Shown here in pieces: positions 5,154 to 12,738 of a stretch of DNA of 12,738 nt; position 1 is the first letter of the stretch, and each line of letters starts with the position of its first letter. Below the pieces are notes generated by a model that made no database searches, was not told where the DNA came from, and was given only the letters and a program-made list of their open reading frames with translations. The position numbers and the translations under genes were made by a program. The stretch is from Spartobacteria bacterium (lineage in GTDB: Bacteria; Verrucomicrobiota; Verrucomicrobiia; Chthoniobacterales; UBA10450): assembly GCA_021324035.1 (NCBI GenBank), contig JAJPJU010000195.1, forward strand, positions 1 through 12,738. The letters run 5' to 3'.

Positions 5154-8100
5154 CTATTTCTTTTGGTGGTATTCCTGCAGGCTTTTCACCTGCACTTTGC
5201 TGTTTTGCAGAGAGCGGATGCCGTTCGCGCTGGCCTGGGCTGCGCGCACGGTGGTCATGATTGGAATTTTGGCCGCCAGAGCCGCGTTGCGAATCATCAC
5301 CTCGTGCTCGCGCGGAATTTTCCCGCTCGGCGTGTTGATGATGAAGTTGATGTCGCCGTTCTTGATGCGATCAAGCACGTTCGGGCGCCCTTCGTGCAGT
5401 TTGAAGACTTTTTTCACTTTGATTTTCGCGTCGGCAAGCGCGTCTGCCGTTCCGCTGGTCGAGATGATTCCAAAGCCCAGTTTCAAAAATTCTCTCGCCA
5501 GCGGAATCATTGATTCCTTATCGGCGTCCTTAACACTGACGAATACGTTTCCTTTCTTCGGGAGCGGCGGAGGGGCCGCCATTTGCGATTTGGCAAACGC
5601 CAGGCCCAGATCAACATCGATCCCCATCACTTCGCCGGTCGATTTCATCTCCGGGCCCAGCGAAATGTCGGTTCCCTGATAACGCAGAAACGGAAACACG
5701 GCTTCTTTCACGGAGAAATGTTTGGGCAAAACCTCCCTGGTGAAGCCCAGCTCGCGCAAGGTCTTGCCGACCATGACTTTGGCTGCCAGTTTTGCCAGCG
5801 GCACACCAATCGCCTTGCTCACGAATGGCACCGTGCGCGAGGCGCGCGGATTCACTTCGAGGACATAAACGTTTTCGCCTTTCACAGCGAACTGCACGTT
5901 CATGAGGCCGCGCACATTCAACTCGCCCGCCATCGCTTTGGTTGCCGAGGAAATATCATCCAGCACCTGCTGTGATAACGAAAACGTAGGAACCACGCAG
6001 GCGCTGTCGCCGCTATGAATGCCGGCTTCCTCGATGTGCTCCATGATCGCGCCGATCACCGTCATTTCGCCGTCGGAAATGCAATCGACGTCCACTTCGA
6101 TGGCGTCTTCGAGAAAGCGATCGACCAGGACCGGCCGGTCCGGAGTTACTTCGATCGCGCTCGCCATGTAACGGCGCAGGTCCGCCTCGTTGTAAACCAA
6201 TTCCATCGCGCGACCCCCGAGAACAAATGATGGCCTAACGAGCACCGGGTAACCAATCCGGCTCGCAATGGTCACGGCTTCGTCTGTGCTTACTGCAGTA
6301 CCGTTGGGAGTTTGTCGCAAACCAAGCTTCTCGAGCATCGCGGCAAAAAGTTTTCGATCCTCGGCGGTTTCGATGCTTTCGGGCTGGGTTCCAAAAATTG
6401 GAACGCCGGCCGCCTTTAATCCGTTGGCGAGATTGAGCGGCGTCTGGCCGCCGAACTGCACGACGACGCCATCCGGCTTTTCCTGGTCATATATATTAAG
6501 TACGTCCTCGAGGGTCAGCGGCTCGAAGTAGAGCTTGTCGCTGGTGTCGTAGTCGGTCGACACCGTCTCGGGGTTCGAATTGACCATGATCGTTTCGAAA
6601 CCGAGCTCGCGAAGCGCGAATGCCGCGTGCACGCAACAGTAATCGAATTCAATTCCCTGACCGATCCGGTTCGGCCCCCCGCCGAGAATCATCACTTTGC
6701 GTTTGCCGCTTTCGCGACGCTCGTTCTCGTCCCCATATGTTGAATAATAGTAGGGCGTGTAGGCCTCAAACTCCGCCGCACAGGTATCGACCAGCCGGTA
6801 GGTCGGCGTCACTTTTTCGGCGATGCGTCTGGCGCGGACTTTAATTTCGTCGGCTCCATCTGCCATCGCGAGTTGTCTATCGGAAAAGCCGAGCTTCTTG
6901 CTCCGAAGCAAAGTTTTTGTTTTCAAACATTTCGCCTCGGTCACGATCTCAGCGACGTTTCGCAAAAACCATTTGTCGATTTTGGTGAGATCGAACACTT
7001 CATCAATCGACGCGCCCTTGGCGAAAGCCTGGCCGATGTAGAAGATTCGCTCGGCGTTGGGAATCGCGAGCTTCAGCCGCAGGGTTTCGAGATCGACATC
7101 TTTGTCCGCGCCGTCGCCAATCAGACCGAATCGTTTGATCTCGAGCGAGCGCAATGCTTTCTGCAAAGCTTCCTTGAACGTGCGACCGATGGCCATCGCT
7201 TCGCCAACGCTTTTCATTTGCGTCGTCAGCGTCGGGTCCGCCTGCGGAAACTTTTCGAAAGTGAACCGCGGAATTTTGACGACACAATAATCGATCGTCG
7301 GTTCGAAACAGGCCGGCGTTTCTCGCGTAATGTCGTTTCTGATTTCGTCCATCGTGTAGCCAACCGCGAGCTTGGCCGCGATCTTCGCGATCGGGAATCC
7401 CGTGGCCTTGGACGCGAGCGCGCTCGAACGTGACACGCGCGGATTCATTTCGATCACCACCATCCGGCCGTTGTCGGGATGAACCGCGAATTGGATGTTC
7501 GATCCCCCCGTTTCGACGCCAATCTCGCGAATAACCGCGAACGACGCGTCCCGCATCATTTGATATTCCTTGTCAGTCAGGGTCTGGACCGGCGCGACGG
7601 TGATCGAATCGCCGGTGTGGACGCCCATTGGATCGAAATTCTCGATCGAACAAACAACGACGCAGTTGTCCATCCGGTCGCGCATCACTTCCATCTCGAA
7701 TTCCTTCCAGCCGACCAGCGATTCTTCGATCAACACCTCGGTGACCGGCGACATGGCGAGTCCGCGCCCGGAGATCTCCGTCAAATCGTCCGGATTGTAG
7801 GCAATGCCGCCACCGCTGCCGCCGAGCGTGAATGCGGGACGAATGATCAAAGGGAAACTTCCAATTTCTTTCGAAATTTTGTGCGCGTCCTCAACCGAAT
7901 GCGCTACGCCGGACCGTGGGACGTCCAGACCAATTCGCAACATCGCTTCCTTGAACAGTTGCCGGTCTTCGCCCTTGGCGATCGCCTTGGCGTTGGCCCC
8001 AATCAATTTCACCTTGTGACGGGCGAGCGCGCCATTCCGGTTCAGCTCCATCGCCGCGTTCAGTGCGGTCTGACCACCCATCGTCGGCAATAGCGCATCC

Positions 8101-8348
8101 GGTTTTTCGCGGTCGATGATCGCTTCGATTACCTCCGGGGTGATTGGCTCTATATAAGTACGATCGGCAAACTCGGGATCGGTCATGATCGTCGCCGGGT
8201 TTGAATTCACCAGGACGACCTGATAGCCCTCCTCGCGCAATGCCTTGCAGGCCTGCACTCCGGAGTAATCAAATTCGCAGCCCTGCCCGATCACAATTGG
8301 ACCGGAGCCGATCAGGAGAATTTTCTTGAGATCGTTATTCCGCGGCAT
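5154..8348 (-). CDS. carB: Carbamoyl-phosphate synthase large subunit
   Basis: CarB makes carbamoyl phosphate from bicarbonate, ammonia (delivered by CarA from glutamine) and two ATP, feeding pyrimidine and arginine synthesis in the cytoplasm. The 1064 residues match the usual 1060-1080, with the full order intact. First ATP-grasp half, about 1-400: GSGPIVIGQGCEFDYSG at 14-30, RPAFTLGGSGGG at 170-181, EMNPRVSRSSA at 300-310. Oligomerisation region, about 403-549. Second ATP-grasp half, about 550-930: GGGPNRIGQGIEFDY at 556-570, RPSFVLGGRAME at 705-716, EVNPRASRTVPF at 831-842. C-terminal MGS-like allosteric domain, about 932-1064: STSGTADAL at 963-971, KLHEGRPNVLDRI at 983-995, NTPSGK at 1005-1010. 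No frameshift or missing catalytic motif is visible. carA is absent from the window. START and cyclophilin genes flank it at 48 and 33 bp. Confidence 0.98.
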   Translation of the reverse strand: MPRNNDLKKILLIGSGPIVIGQGCEFDYSGVQACKALREEGYQVVLVNSNPATIMTDPEFADRTYIEPITPEVIEAIIDREKPDALLPTMGGQTALNAAMELNRNGALARHKVKLIGANAKAIAKGEDRQLFKEAMLRIGLDVPRSGVAHSVEDAHKISKEIGSFPLIIRPAFTLGGSGGGIAYNPDDLTEISGRGLAMSPVTEVLIEESLVGWKEFEMEVMRDRMDNCVVVCSIENFDPMGVHTGDSITVAPVQTLTDKEYQMMRDASFAVIREIGVETGGSNIQFAVHPDNGRMVVIEMNPRVSRSSALASKATGFPIAKIAAKLAVGYTMDEIRNDITRETPACFEPTIDYCVVKIPRFTFEKFPQADPTLTTQMKSVGEAMAIGRTFKEALQKALRSLEIKRFGLIGDGADKDVDLETLRLKLAIPNAERIFYIGQAFAKGASIDEVFDLTKIDKWFLRNVAEIVTEAKCLKTKTLLRSKKLGFSDRQLAMADGADEIKVRARRIAEKVTPTYRLVDTCAAEFEAYTPYYYSTYGDENERRESGKRKVMILGGGPNRIGQGIEFDYCCVHAAFALRELGFETIMVNSNPETVSTDYDTSDKLYFEPLTLEDVLNIYDQEKPDGVVVQFGGQTPLNLANGLKAAGVPIFGTQPESIETAEDRKLFAAMLEKLGLRQTPNGTAVSTDEAVTIASRIGYPVLVRPSFVLGGRAMELVYNEADLRRYMASAIEVTPDRPVLVDRFLEDAIEVDVDCISDGEMTVIGAIMEHIEEAGIHSGDSACVVPTFSLSQQVLDDISSATKAMAGELNVRGLMNVQFAVKGENVYVLEVNPRASRTVPFVSKAIGVPLAKLAAKVMVGKTLRELGFTREVLPKHFSVKEAVFPFLRYQGTDISLGPEMKSTGEVMGIDVDLGLAFAKSQMAAPPPLPKKGNVFVSVKDADKESMIPLAREFLKLGFGIISTSGTADALADAKIKVKKVFKLHEGRPNVLDRIKNGDINFIINTPSGKIPREHEVMIRNAALAAKIPIMTTVRAAQASANGIRSLQNSKVQVKSLQEYHQKK

Positions 8349-8396
8349 CTGCGCAGCGCGCAGGATAGACTAAATCGGACGAACTTCACGCGCGAA

Positions 8397-9038
8397 CTAT
8401 TGCGTTTGATATTTTGGTTCTTTGGCCTGTTTTCGCACCGCGGCGAAAAGCTTCAGGATTCCCGTTTCGCTGATCGTGTTGGCGAGGAATTGTGGCACGA
8501 CGATGCCGCTATCCGTAAAAACGAAATAGGTGGCTCGCGTCTTGTCGGCGGCAACCGGCTCGAGTAGCCAGGAACCGCTCACCACTTTCACTCGAAAAAC
8601 GCCAGGCTTTTCCGCCGGCCCGCTTTCGTTGGCCGGCTCCCACTCGTTCAGATAAGCGATGCCGAATTCAGCCGGCCACGATTTTTTGTCGATTCGGAGC
8701 GTGTAATCGCGGTCACTGACGATCTTTGGCGAGATCCGCTGGTAGGTGATCAAGGAATCCGGGTTGCGCTTGAGCACTCTCGCTTCCGCAGTGTAGGGCA
8801 TGAAATCGGGATAAGACTCGACATCGTCGATAACGGCATGAACTGTTTTGCTCGAGGCATCGATCTCTCCGACGGCTTTGAACTCTTTCAACTTTGAGCC
8901 GTTGTGCGGACGGCTGTAGATGGTCACGCCGCTTGTTTGCTTTGCGACCTTCCATTCCTCTTTAGACGTTTCCGCGCCGGCGGCAGAAACAGCCAGCGCG
9001 ACCGCCAATAAGCAGATTGTGCCCGAAGCCATGTGCAT
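8397..9038 (-). CDS. Secreted START-domain (SRPBCC-fold) protein
   Basis: The 213-residue product has a signal peptide (apolar LLAVALAVSAAGA ending near residue 22), followed by one START/SRPBCC lipid-binding-type domain, about 27-205. Visible landmarks are SGVTIYSRP (36-44), the helix DDVESYPDFMPY (71-82), ISPKIVSDRDYTL (102-114), GSWLLEPV (155-162) and the C-terminal helix region VPQFLANTISETGILKLFAAV (181-201, given in part). START domains have a hydrophobic pocket for lipids or other apolar ligands; most bacterial members have no known ligand, and the domain is not proof of enzyme activity. Two ATGs compete: 9038 and 9032. A weak GGTGA element abuts the first but lies 6 nt before the second, so Met3 may be the real start. 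The gene sits 43 bp after the peptidase gene and 48 bp before carB. Confidence 0.82.
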   Translation of the reverse strand: MHMASGTICLLAVALAVSAAGAETSKEEWKVAKQTSGVTIYSRPHNGSKLKEFKAVGEIDASSKTVHAVIDDVESYPDFMPYTAEARVLKRNPDSLITYQRISPKIVSDRDYTLRIDKKSWPAEFGIAYLNEWEPANESGPAEKPGVFRVKVVSGSWLLEPVAADKTRATYFVFTDSGIVVPQFLANTISETGILKLFAAVRKQAKEPKYQTQ

Positions 9039-9081
9039 TCACCAACTTTGACGCGGGAAAGAGTGTCCCAATTCAGCTGGC

Positions 9082-11205
9082 CTAACTTTTTGTTATACCC
9101 AGTTGCGCGAATAGAAACGAATATTCGTCGGCAAGTTGTTTGATTCGTTCGCTTAATGCCGTGCCGATGCCGTGTCCGGCGCTGGTGCTTGTTCGCAACA
9201 AAATCGGATTGGTCGATTTATTCGCTTCGTCCAGCCGCGCCACCATTTTTCTCGAATGATAGGGCGCCACCCGGCCATCGTTCGCCCCGGTCATGAACAG
9301 AATCGACGGGTATTTTGTTCCGTCGACGACGTGGTGGTAAGGCGAGTAGGCGTAAAGCGCTTTAAACTGTTCTGGATCTTTCACGGTGCCGAATTCAGTG
9401 ACATTGAAGGCGCCGTTCGGCGCCAGCTCCACCCGCAGCATGTCGTAGATCCCGACAAACGAAACAACCGCACGCATGAGTTCGGGGTGCTGAGTGATCA
9501 GGGCGCCCATCAACAGCCCACCGTTACTTCCGCCGACCAACGCGAGTTTTTCAGGCCGGGTCCATTTTTGCTCAATCAAATATTTTGCCGCGGCCGCGAA
9601 GTCGTCGAACACATTTTGTTTTTTCGTGAGATTGCCGGCTTTGTGCCACTCCTCACCCAATTCACCGCCGCCACGAATGTTTGCCACAACATAAACACCG
9701 CCGTGGTCGAACCAAATCCGGCGAGTGAAATCAAAATTCGGCTGCATGCTGATTCCGTATCCGCCATAGCCGTAGAGCAAAGCCGGATTGCTGCCGTCCT
9801 GCTTTGTCCCTTTCTTGCTGACGATGTTCAGAGGGATCTTGGTCCCGTCTTTTGAGGTCGCGAATTCACGCGTGACCTCGATATCGGCGAATGAAACCGG
9901 CGTCGTGTTAACCAGTGCGGTTTTCGTCGATGGCTTGGTGGGGTCGACAATGTGGAACCAGGCCGCCGGCTCGGTGAAGCTCACGTCTCGAAACAGCAGC
10001 GAATTGTCCTCCAACGATTCCATTTCCGAGACAGCGGATATTTTTGGAATCGCGATCACTTCCGGATTGCTGCCATCCAGATTGAAGCGCCGGATCTGCG
10101 ATGGACCACCGAGCAAATCCTGGACGTACAATGCGTTTCCGGTGGGCTCCATCGATTGAATGACCGCGTCACCAGTTGGAACAATGGTTGTCGCATTGGC
10201 CAGTGTCGGATCGTCTGCGGACATTCGTAAAATCTTTCCGCGCGGCGCATCCGCGCGCGATAGCAGATAGAGCGCGTTGTCGCGTCCAAGCCGCGCGGCT
10301 TTTATTTGATCTTCAAACTTGGTCAACTGTTTCCAAGTGCCGTCCCGCCCGAGAAGATAATGCGCGAAATCCCCGCCATCGCCGTTCGCGACTGTTGCCA
10401 GGATGAGCTTTCCGTCACGCGATGATTCGAGCTTGATTTCAGCGATACGAGGGAACTCTTTTCCGATCGAATAGGTGTCCTGTGTGTCAGGCGTTCCGAC
10501 TTTGTGGAAATAGATCTGCTGGTAAAAATTCAGGTCGGCGTCCGGCTTCTCTCCTTTACGAGGAAAACGCGTGTAATAAATTCCCGTGCCATCGGCATTC
10601 CAAGCTGCGCTCCCGCCGGCGGTCGGATATTGGACATGTTCAATCGAATCCGGAAGGGCTTTGCCGGTCGCGGTTTCATAAATGTGCAGGGTCCCGTCTT
10701 CGCTACCGCCTTTCGAAATCGATACTGCGATGTATTTGCCGTCGCTCGAAGGAACAAACCAGTCGATCGCCGTGGTGCCTTTCGCATCCATCGCGTTCGG
10801 ATCGATAACCACCTTCTCCGATTTTAAATCGTCGGCGGAGGCAAGCGTCACCAACATCGGCTGTTGTTTCGGCGGCTGGAACTTCATCGCGAACAAAATT
10901 CCCGGTCGCGAAACAAGGCCTGAATAACTGGGTGACGTCTTTGCGTACCACTCGGTCAATTGCTTCTCGATCAATGGCCGATTAGGCAGCTTGTCGATGT
11001 AGCCGCGGGTTTTTTGGTTTTGAGCGTCCGACCAATTTTTCACGGCCGGATCGGCATCGTTTTCCAGCCATTGATAATCGTCCTGAATTTTGATGCCCTG
11101 GTATTCGTTCGTGACCGGTTTCTTCGACGTTTGGTCCGCAGCTGGGGCGGTGTTTGCGGCCACAAAACCCAACGCAGCAATGATCAGCAGGCGATAGAAT
11201 TGCAT
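9082..11205 (-). CDS. Secreted prolyl-oligopeptidase-family serine peptidase (S9A)
   Basis: Prolyl oligopeptidases cut short peptides, classically after proline. The 707-residue product has a signal peptide (LLIIAALGFVAANTAPA, 6-22), so unlike the cytosolic animal enzyme it should act outside the cytoplasm. The N-terminal part has YQGIKIQDDYQWLE (35-48); a predicted beta-propeller spans roughly 95-430; the alpha/beta-hydrolase domain follows. YGYGGYG at 478-484 contains the oxyanion tyrosine, and the triad is S560 in GGSNGG, D643 in GANDGR and H678 in SAGHG, with substrate-binding R645 present. By manual alignment the proline-stacking tryptophan (porcine W595) is replaced by F600 in GAFNVTEFG, so proline specificity is uncertain. 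The ATG at 11205 begins the signal peptide; no ribosome site is evident. The amidohydrolase gene ends 52 bp upstream. Confidence 0.95.
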   Translation of the reverse strand: MQFYRLLIIAALGFVAANTAPAADQTSKKPVTNEYQGIKIQDDYQWLENDADPAVKNWSDAQNQKTRGYIDKLPNRPLIEKQLTEWYAKTSPSYSGLVSRPGILFAMKFQPPKQQPMLVTLASADDLKSEKVVIDPNAMDAKGTTAIDWFVPSSDGKYIAVSISKGGSEDGTLHIYETATGKALPDSIEHVQYPTAGGSAAWNADGTGIYYTRFPRKGEKPDADLNFYQQIYFHKVGTPDTQDTYSIGKEFPRIAEIKLESSRDGKLILATVANGDGGDFAHYLLGRDGTWKQLTKFEDQIKAARLGRDNALYLLSRADAPRGKILRMSADDPTLANATTIVPTGDAVIQSMEPTGNALYVQDLLGGPSQIRRFNLDGSNPEVIAIPKISAVSEMESLEDNSLLFRDVSFTEPAAWFHIVDPTKPSTKTALVNTTPVSFADIEVTREFATSKDGTKIPLNIVSKKGTKQDGSNPALLYGYGGYGISMQPNFDFTRRIWFDHGGVYVVANIRGGGELGEEWHKAGNLTKKQNVFDDFAAAAKYLIEQKWTRPEKLALVGGSNGGLLMGALITQHPELMRAVVSFVGIYDMLRVELAPNGAFNVTEFGTVKDPEQFKALYAYSPYHHVVDGTKYPSILFMTGANDGRVAPYHSRKMVARLDEANKSTNPILLRTSTSAGHGIGTALSERIKQLADEYSFLFAQLGITKS

Positions 11206-11257
11206 AGGAACGTTAGAATGTGCGCCTCGGCTAGGCGTTCAACGTTTTTCTGACTGA

Positions 11258-12652
11258 TTACGGCAAAATCGAATCGGCCGGATAGGTTACGCCGTTCTTG
11301 ATCACTGTCTCGATATCGGAGGCGTTGCTGATGTCGTCGACTGGATTCGATTTCAAGATCACCAGATCGGCGAAGCAACCATTGTCGAGCCTCCCGATGT
11401 GAGCGCCCCTCTCGCCGCCGAAAAGTTTCGCAGCATTCGCGGTGGCGCATTGCAAGATCTGCATGTTGGTGAGCCCGGCTTGTTTCATCAGCTGAAATTC
11501 GCGAAACAATGCCGGTCCGTGAATTGTTCCAACGTTTCCGGCGTCGGTCCCGGCAGCGATCGTTACGCCGGCATCTTCGAGTTTTTTGAGATTTGGCAGG
11601 GCCACATCGTAAACTTTGTTGATCCGATCCATGGCTGCCTTCGGATCAGCCAGTGCGGCTTTGACGCGGTCGGGCAATTTATCCTCTCGAATTTTTGTGA
11701 TATCGAGCGACGCAATCACTTCCGGATTGCCCCATTTCTGTTCTTCGGGAGTCAGATTCAATTGGTGCGAAAAAACACGGCCGTAACGCTCGAACACCAC
11801 CAGCGTCGGACACAGAATCGTGTGGCGATCCTTCAGAAGTTTCACGAACGCGTCGTCTACCGGTTGGTCGTAAACGCTATGCACCAGAATGTCCGCGCCT
11901 TCTTCAATCGCCGCGCGCGCCGTTTCCAACTCCGTTGCGTGTACCATCACCCGAATTTTGTGGGCGTGACTTTCCTCAATGGTGGCACGCGCTATGGGAC
12001 GAAAAGAATCGACCGGATGATCTTTGTCGACGATGTACCAAATTTTTACGAAGTCCGGTTTGCGTTCGACTAGCTTGCGCACGAAGTCGCGGGCCTGTTC
12101 CGGCGTGTCGATTTTTACGATCGGCGGGTCGCCAAGATCCAGTTTGTCCCGCGAAACGCTCGAAATTAACGGACCCGCTACCGCAACTCGCGGCGCTTTG
12201 GCGGTCGCGTTCGCTTTTTGACGGACCTCGAAATTCCACATCGGCCCGCCGTCATCGACCACACTGGTGATCCCGCAGCGGAGGTAACGCGCGAAATCGT
12301 CGTCGAGATGCGACTTGATCCAGGCGACTTCGTCTTTGTATCCCCGAATGCTGTTGAAGTCGGCGCCATCCGGGCGGGTGAACAAATCGGCGGACTGAAA
12401 AAAATGGACGTGAGTGTCGATCAATCCGGGAATGATGAATTTGCCGGCGCAATCGATCTGCCTTCCGAGCGAGTCCGCATTCTGTTTTCCCATCGAAACG
12501 CGTTCGATCTTGTCGCCGTTGATGACGATCGTCGCATTCGGCATCACTTTGCCGTCGGCTGGATTAATCACCGTCCCGCCAACGAGGGAAATTTTCTCAG
12601 CGTGCAATGTGACCGCGCTGATGACGATAAGAACAGCAATAACCTTTTTCAT
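11258..12652 (-). CDS. Secreted metal-dependent amidohydrolase, imidazolonepropionase-like
   Basis: This amidohydrolase-superfamily enzyme should hydrolyse an amide, imide or dipeptide bond with a one- or two-metal centre. The 464-residue product has a signal peptide (MKKVIAVLIVISAVTLHA, 1-18). A small beta-sandwich part (GGTVINPADGK, 25-35) leads into the barrel motif IIPGLIDTHVH (73-83) with H81 and H83. Then come K203 in VKIW (a likely carboxylated bridging lysine), H238 in VMVHATE, H258 in ILVHS and D370 in AGTDAG. The C-terminal segment NGCFADLVIL (424-433) closes the sandwich. All expected ligands are present. Related enzymes include Xaa-Pro dipeptidases and imidazolonepropionases; the actual substrate cannot be read from sequence. 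Export and the neighbouring secreted S9 peptidase (52 bp downstream) fit peptide degradation. A two-hairpin repeat lies 10 bp upstream of the start codon. Confidence 0.9.
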   Translation of the reverse strand: MKKVIAVLIVISAVTLHAEKISLVGGTVINPADGKVMPNATIVINGDKIERVSMGKQNADSLGRQIDCAGKFIIPGLIDTHVHFFQSADLFTRPDGADFNSIRGYKDEVAWIKSHLDDDFARYLRCGITSVVDDGGPMWNFEVRQKANATAKAPRVAVAGPLISSVSRDKLDLGDPPIVKIDTPEQARDFVRKLVERKPDFVKIWYIVDKDHPVDSFRPIARATIEESHAHKIRVMVHATELETARAAIEEGADILVHSVYDQPVDDAFVKLLKDRHTILCPTLVVFERYGRVFSHQLNLTPEEQKWGNPEVIASLDITKIREDKLPDRVKAALADPKAAMDRINKVYDVALPNLKKLEDAGVTIAAGTDAGNVGTIHGPALFREFQLMKQAGLTNMQILQCATANAAKLFGGERGAHIGRLDNGCFADLVILKSNPVDDISNASDIETVIKNGVTYPADSILP

Positions 12653-12661
12653 ATTCCAGGT

Positions 12662-12730
12662 GTTGTAGAGGCGCTTGTGCCAAGCGCCTGTTTATAAAGT
12701 TCGGTGCTTGAGAACAAGCACCGCTACAAC
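12662..12730. repeat. Two-hairpin palindromic element with closing stem
   Basis: A 7-bp outer stem GTTGTAG (12662-12668) pairs with CTACAAC (12724-12730). Inside are two perfect hairpins: AGGCGCTTG (12669-12677) with CAAGCGCCT (12681-12689), loop TGC; and GGTGCTTG (12703-12710) with CAAGCACC (12715-12722), loop AGAA. They are joined by a 13-nt segment containing the palindrome TTTATAAA (12691-12698). The two inner stems are near-copies (GGCGCTTG and GGTGCTTG). The architecture resembles REP/BIME-like or MITE-like dispersed elements. On minus it lies in the leader of the amidohydrolase gene, and its AT-rich linker could contain a -10-like TATAAA. Only one copy is in the window, so dispersion in the genome is inferred. 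Confidence 0.75.
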
Positions 12731-12738
12731 TTCGTCAG

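Noticed and set aside
6873..8093. Long plus-strand open frames (186 and 204 codons) inside carB
   Set aside because: carB is intact with all domains on the minus strand; these frames have shadow-like composition and no family features.
9355..9364. Perfect 10-bp palindrome AAAGCGCTTT inside the peptidase gene
   Set aside because: It is fully coding (Lys-Ala-Leu region) and isolated; short palindromes of this size are expected by chance.
11209..11249. Hairpin CGCCT/AGGCG (11223-11237) flanked by two AACGTT palindromes and a T-run, between the amidohydrolase and peptidase genes
   Set aside because: The stem is only 5 bp, and the T-run follows it on the plus strand while both genes are on minus, so it is not a fitting terminator for them. 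Too weak to list as a feature.
12662..12730. tRNA gene suggested by the cloverleaf-like fold
   Set aside because: There are only two inner hairpins, no T-loop GTTCGA consensus, no anticodon-type 7-nt loop and no CCA end. A palindromic repeat explains the fold better.

Overview
The window is a compact bacterial chromosome segment of moderate GC content. It holds nine complete genes and one gene cut by the left edge. No rRNA, tRNA, CRISPR array, integrase or transposase was seen. The palindromic CACGAAG-type repeat, the two-hairpin repeat at the right end, the many predicted secreted enzymes and the scarcity of Shine-Dalgarno motifs suggest a soil- or water-type Gram-negative, most likely in the Verrucomicrobia/PVC group. 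That placement is an inference from style; no marker gene here proves it.

Layout from left to right. Positions 1-149 (minus) encode the N-terminus of an exported protein that continues outside the window. thiG (253-1062, minus) encodes thiazole synthase. It is divergent, across a 55-bp spacer, from an orphan beta-class DNA methyltransferase (1118-1915, plus), the only plus-strand gene. The methyltransferase converges on, and overlaps by 9 bp, a YhaM-like OB-fold/HD exoribonuclease (1907-2965, minus). Further right all genes are on the minus strand and are transcribed right to left: amidohydrolase (11258-12652), prolyl-oligopeptidase-family peptidase (9082-11205), START-domain protein (8397-9038), carB (5154-8348), exported cyclophilin (4521-5120), aguB (3548-4435), sodC (3003-3509) and then the HD exoribonuclease. 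Gaps in this eight-gene run are 33-85 bp, so long read-through transcripts are plausible although the functions are mixed.

Functionally the window joins core metabolism (thiamine thiazole, carbamoyl phosphate, polyamine synthesis), RNA turnover and an envelope set carrying signal peptides (Cu/Zn superoxide dismutase, cyclophilin, START protein, serine peptidase, amidohydrolase). The amidohydrolase, peptidase and START genes could form a small unit for handling peptides or amides outside the cytoplasm; this is only suggested by proximity.

Nothing here clearly amounts to a new multi-gene system. The least explained signals are two non-coding elements: a 69-bp element with a cloverleaf-like fold just upstream of the amidohydrolase (12662-12730), and an 80-bp imperfect palindrome built of CACGAAG units on a 9-bp period between the cyclophilin and aguB (4442-4521). 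The orphan methyltransferase, and a phenylalanine where classical prolyl oligopeptidases have the proline-stacking tryptophan, are secondary points.
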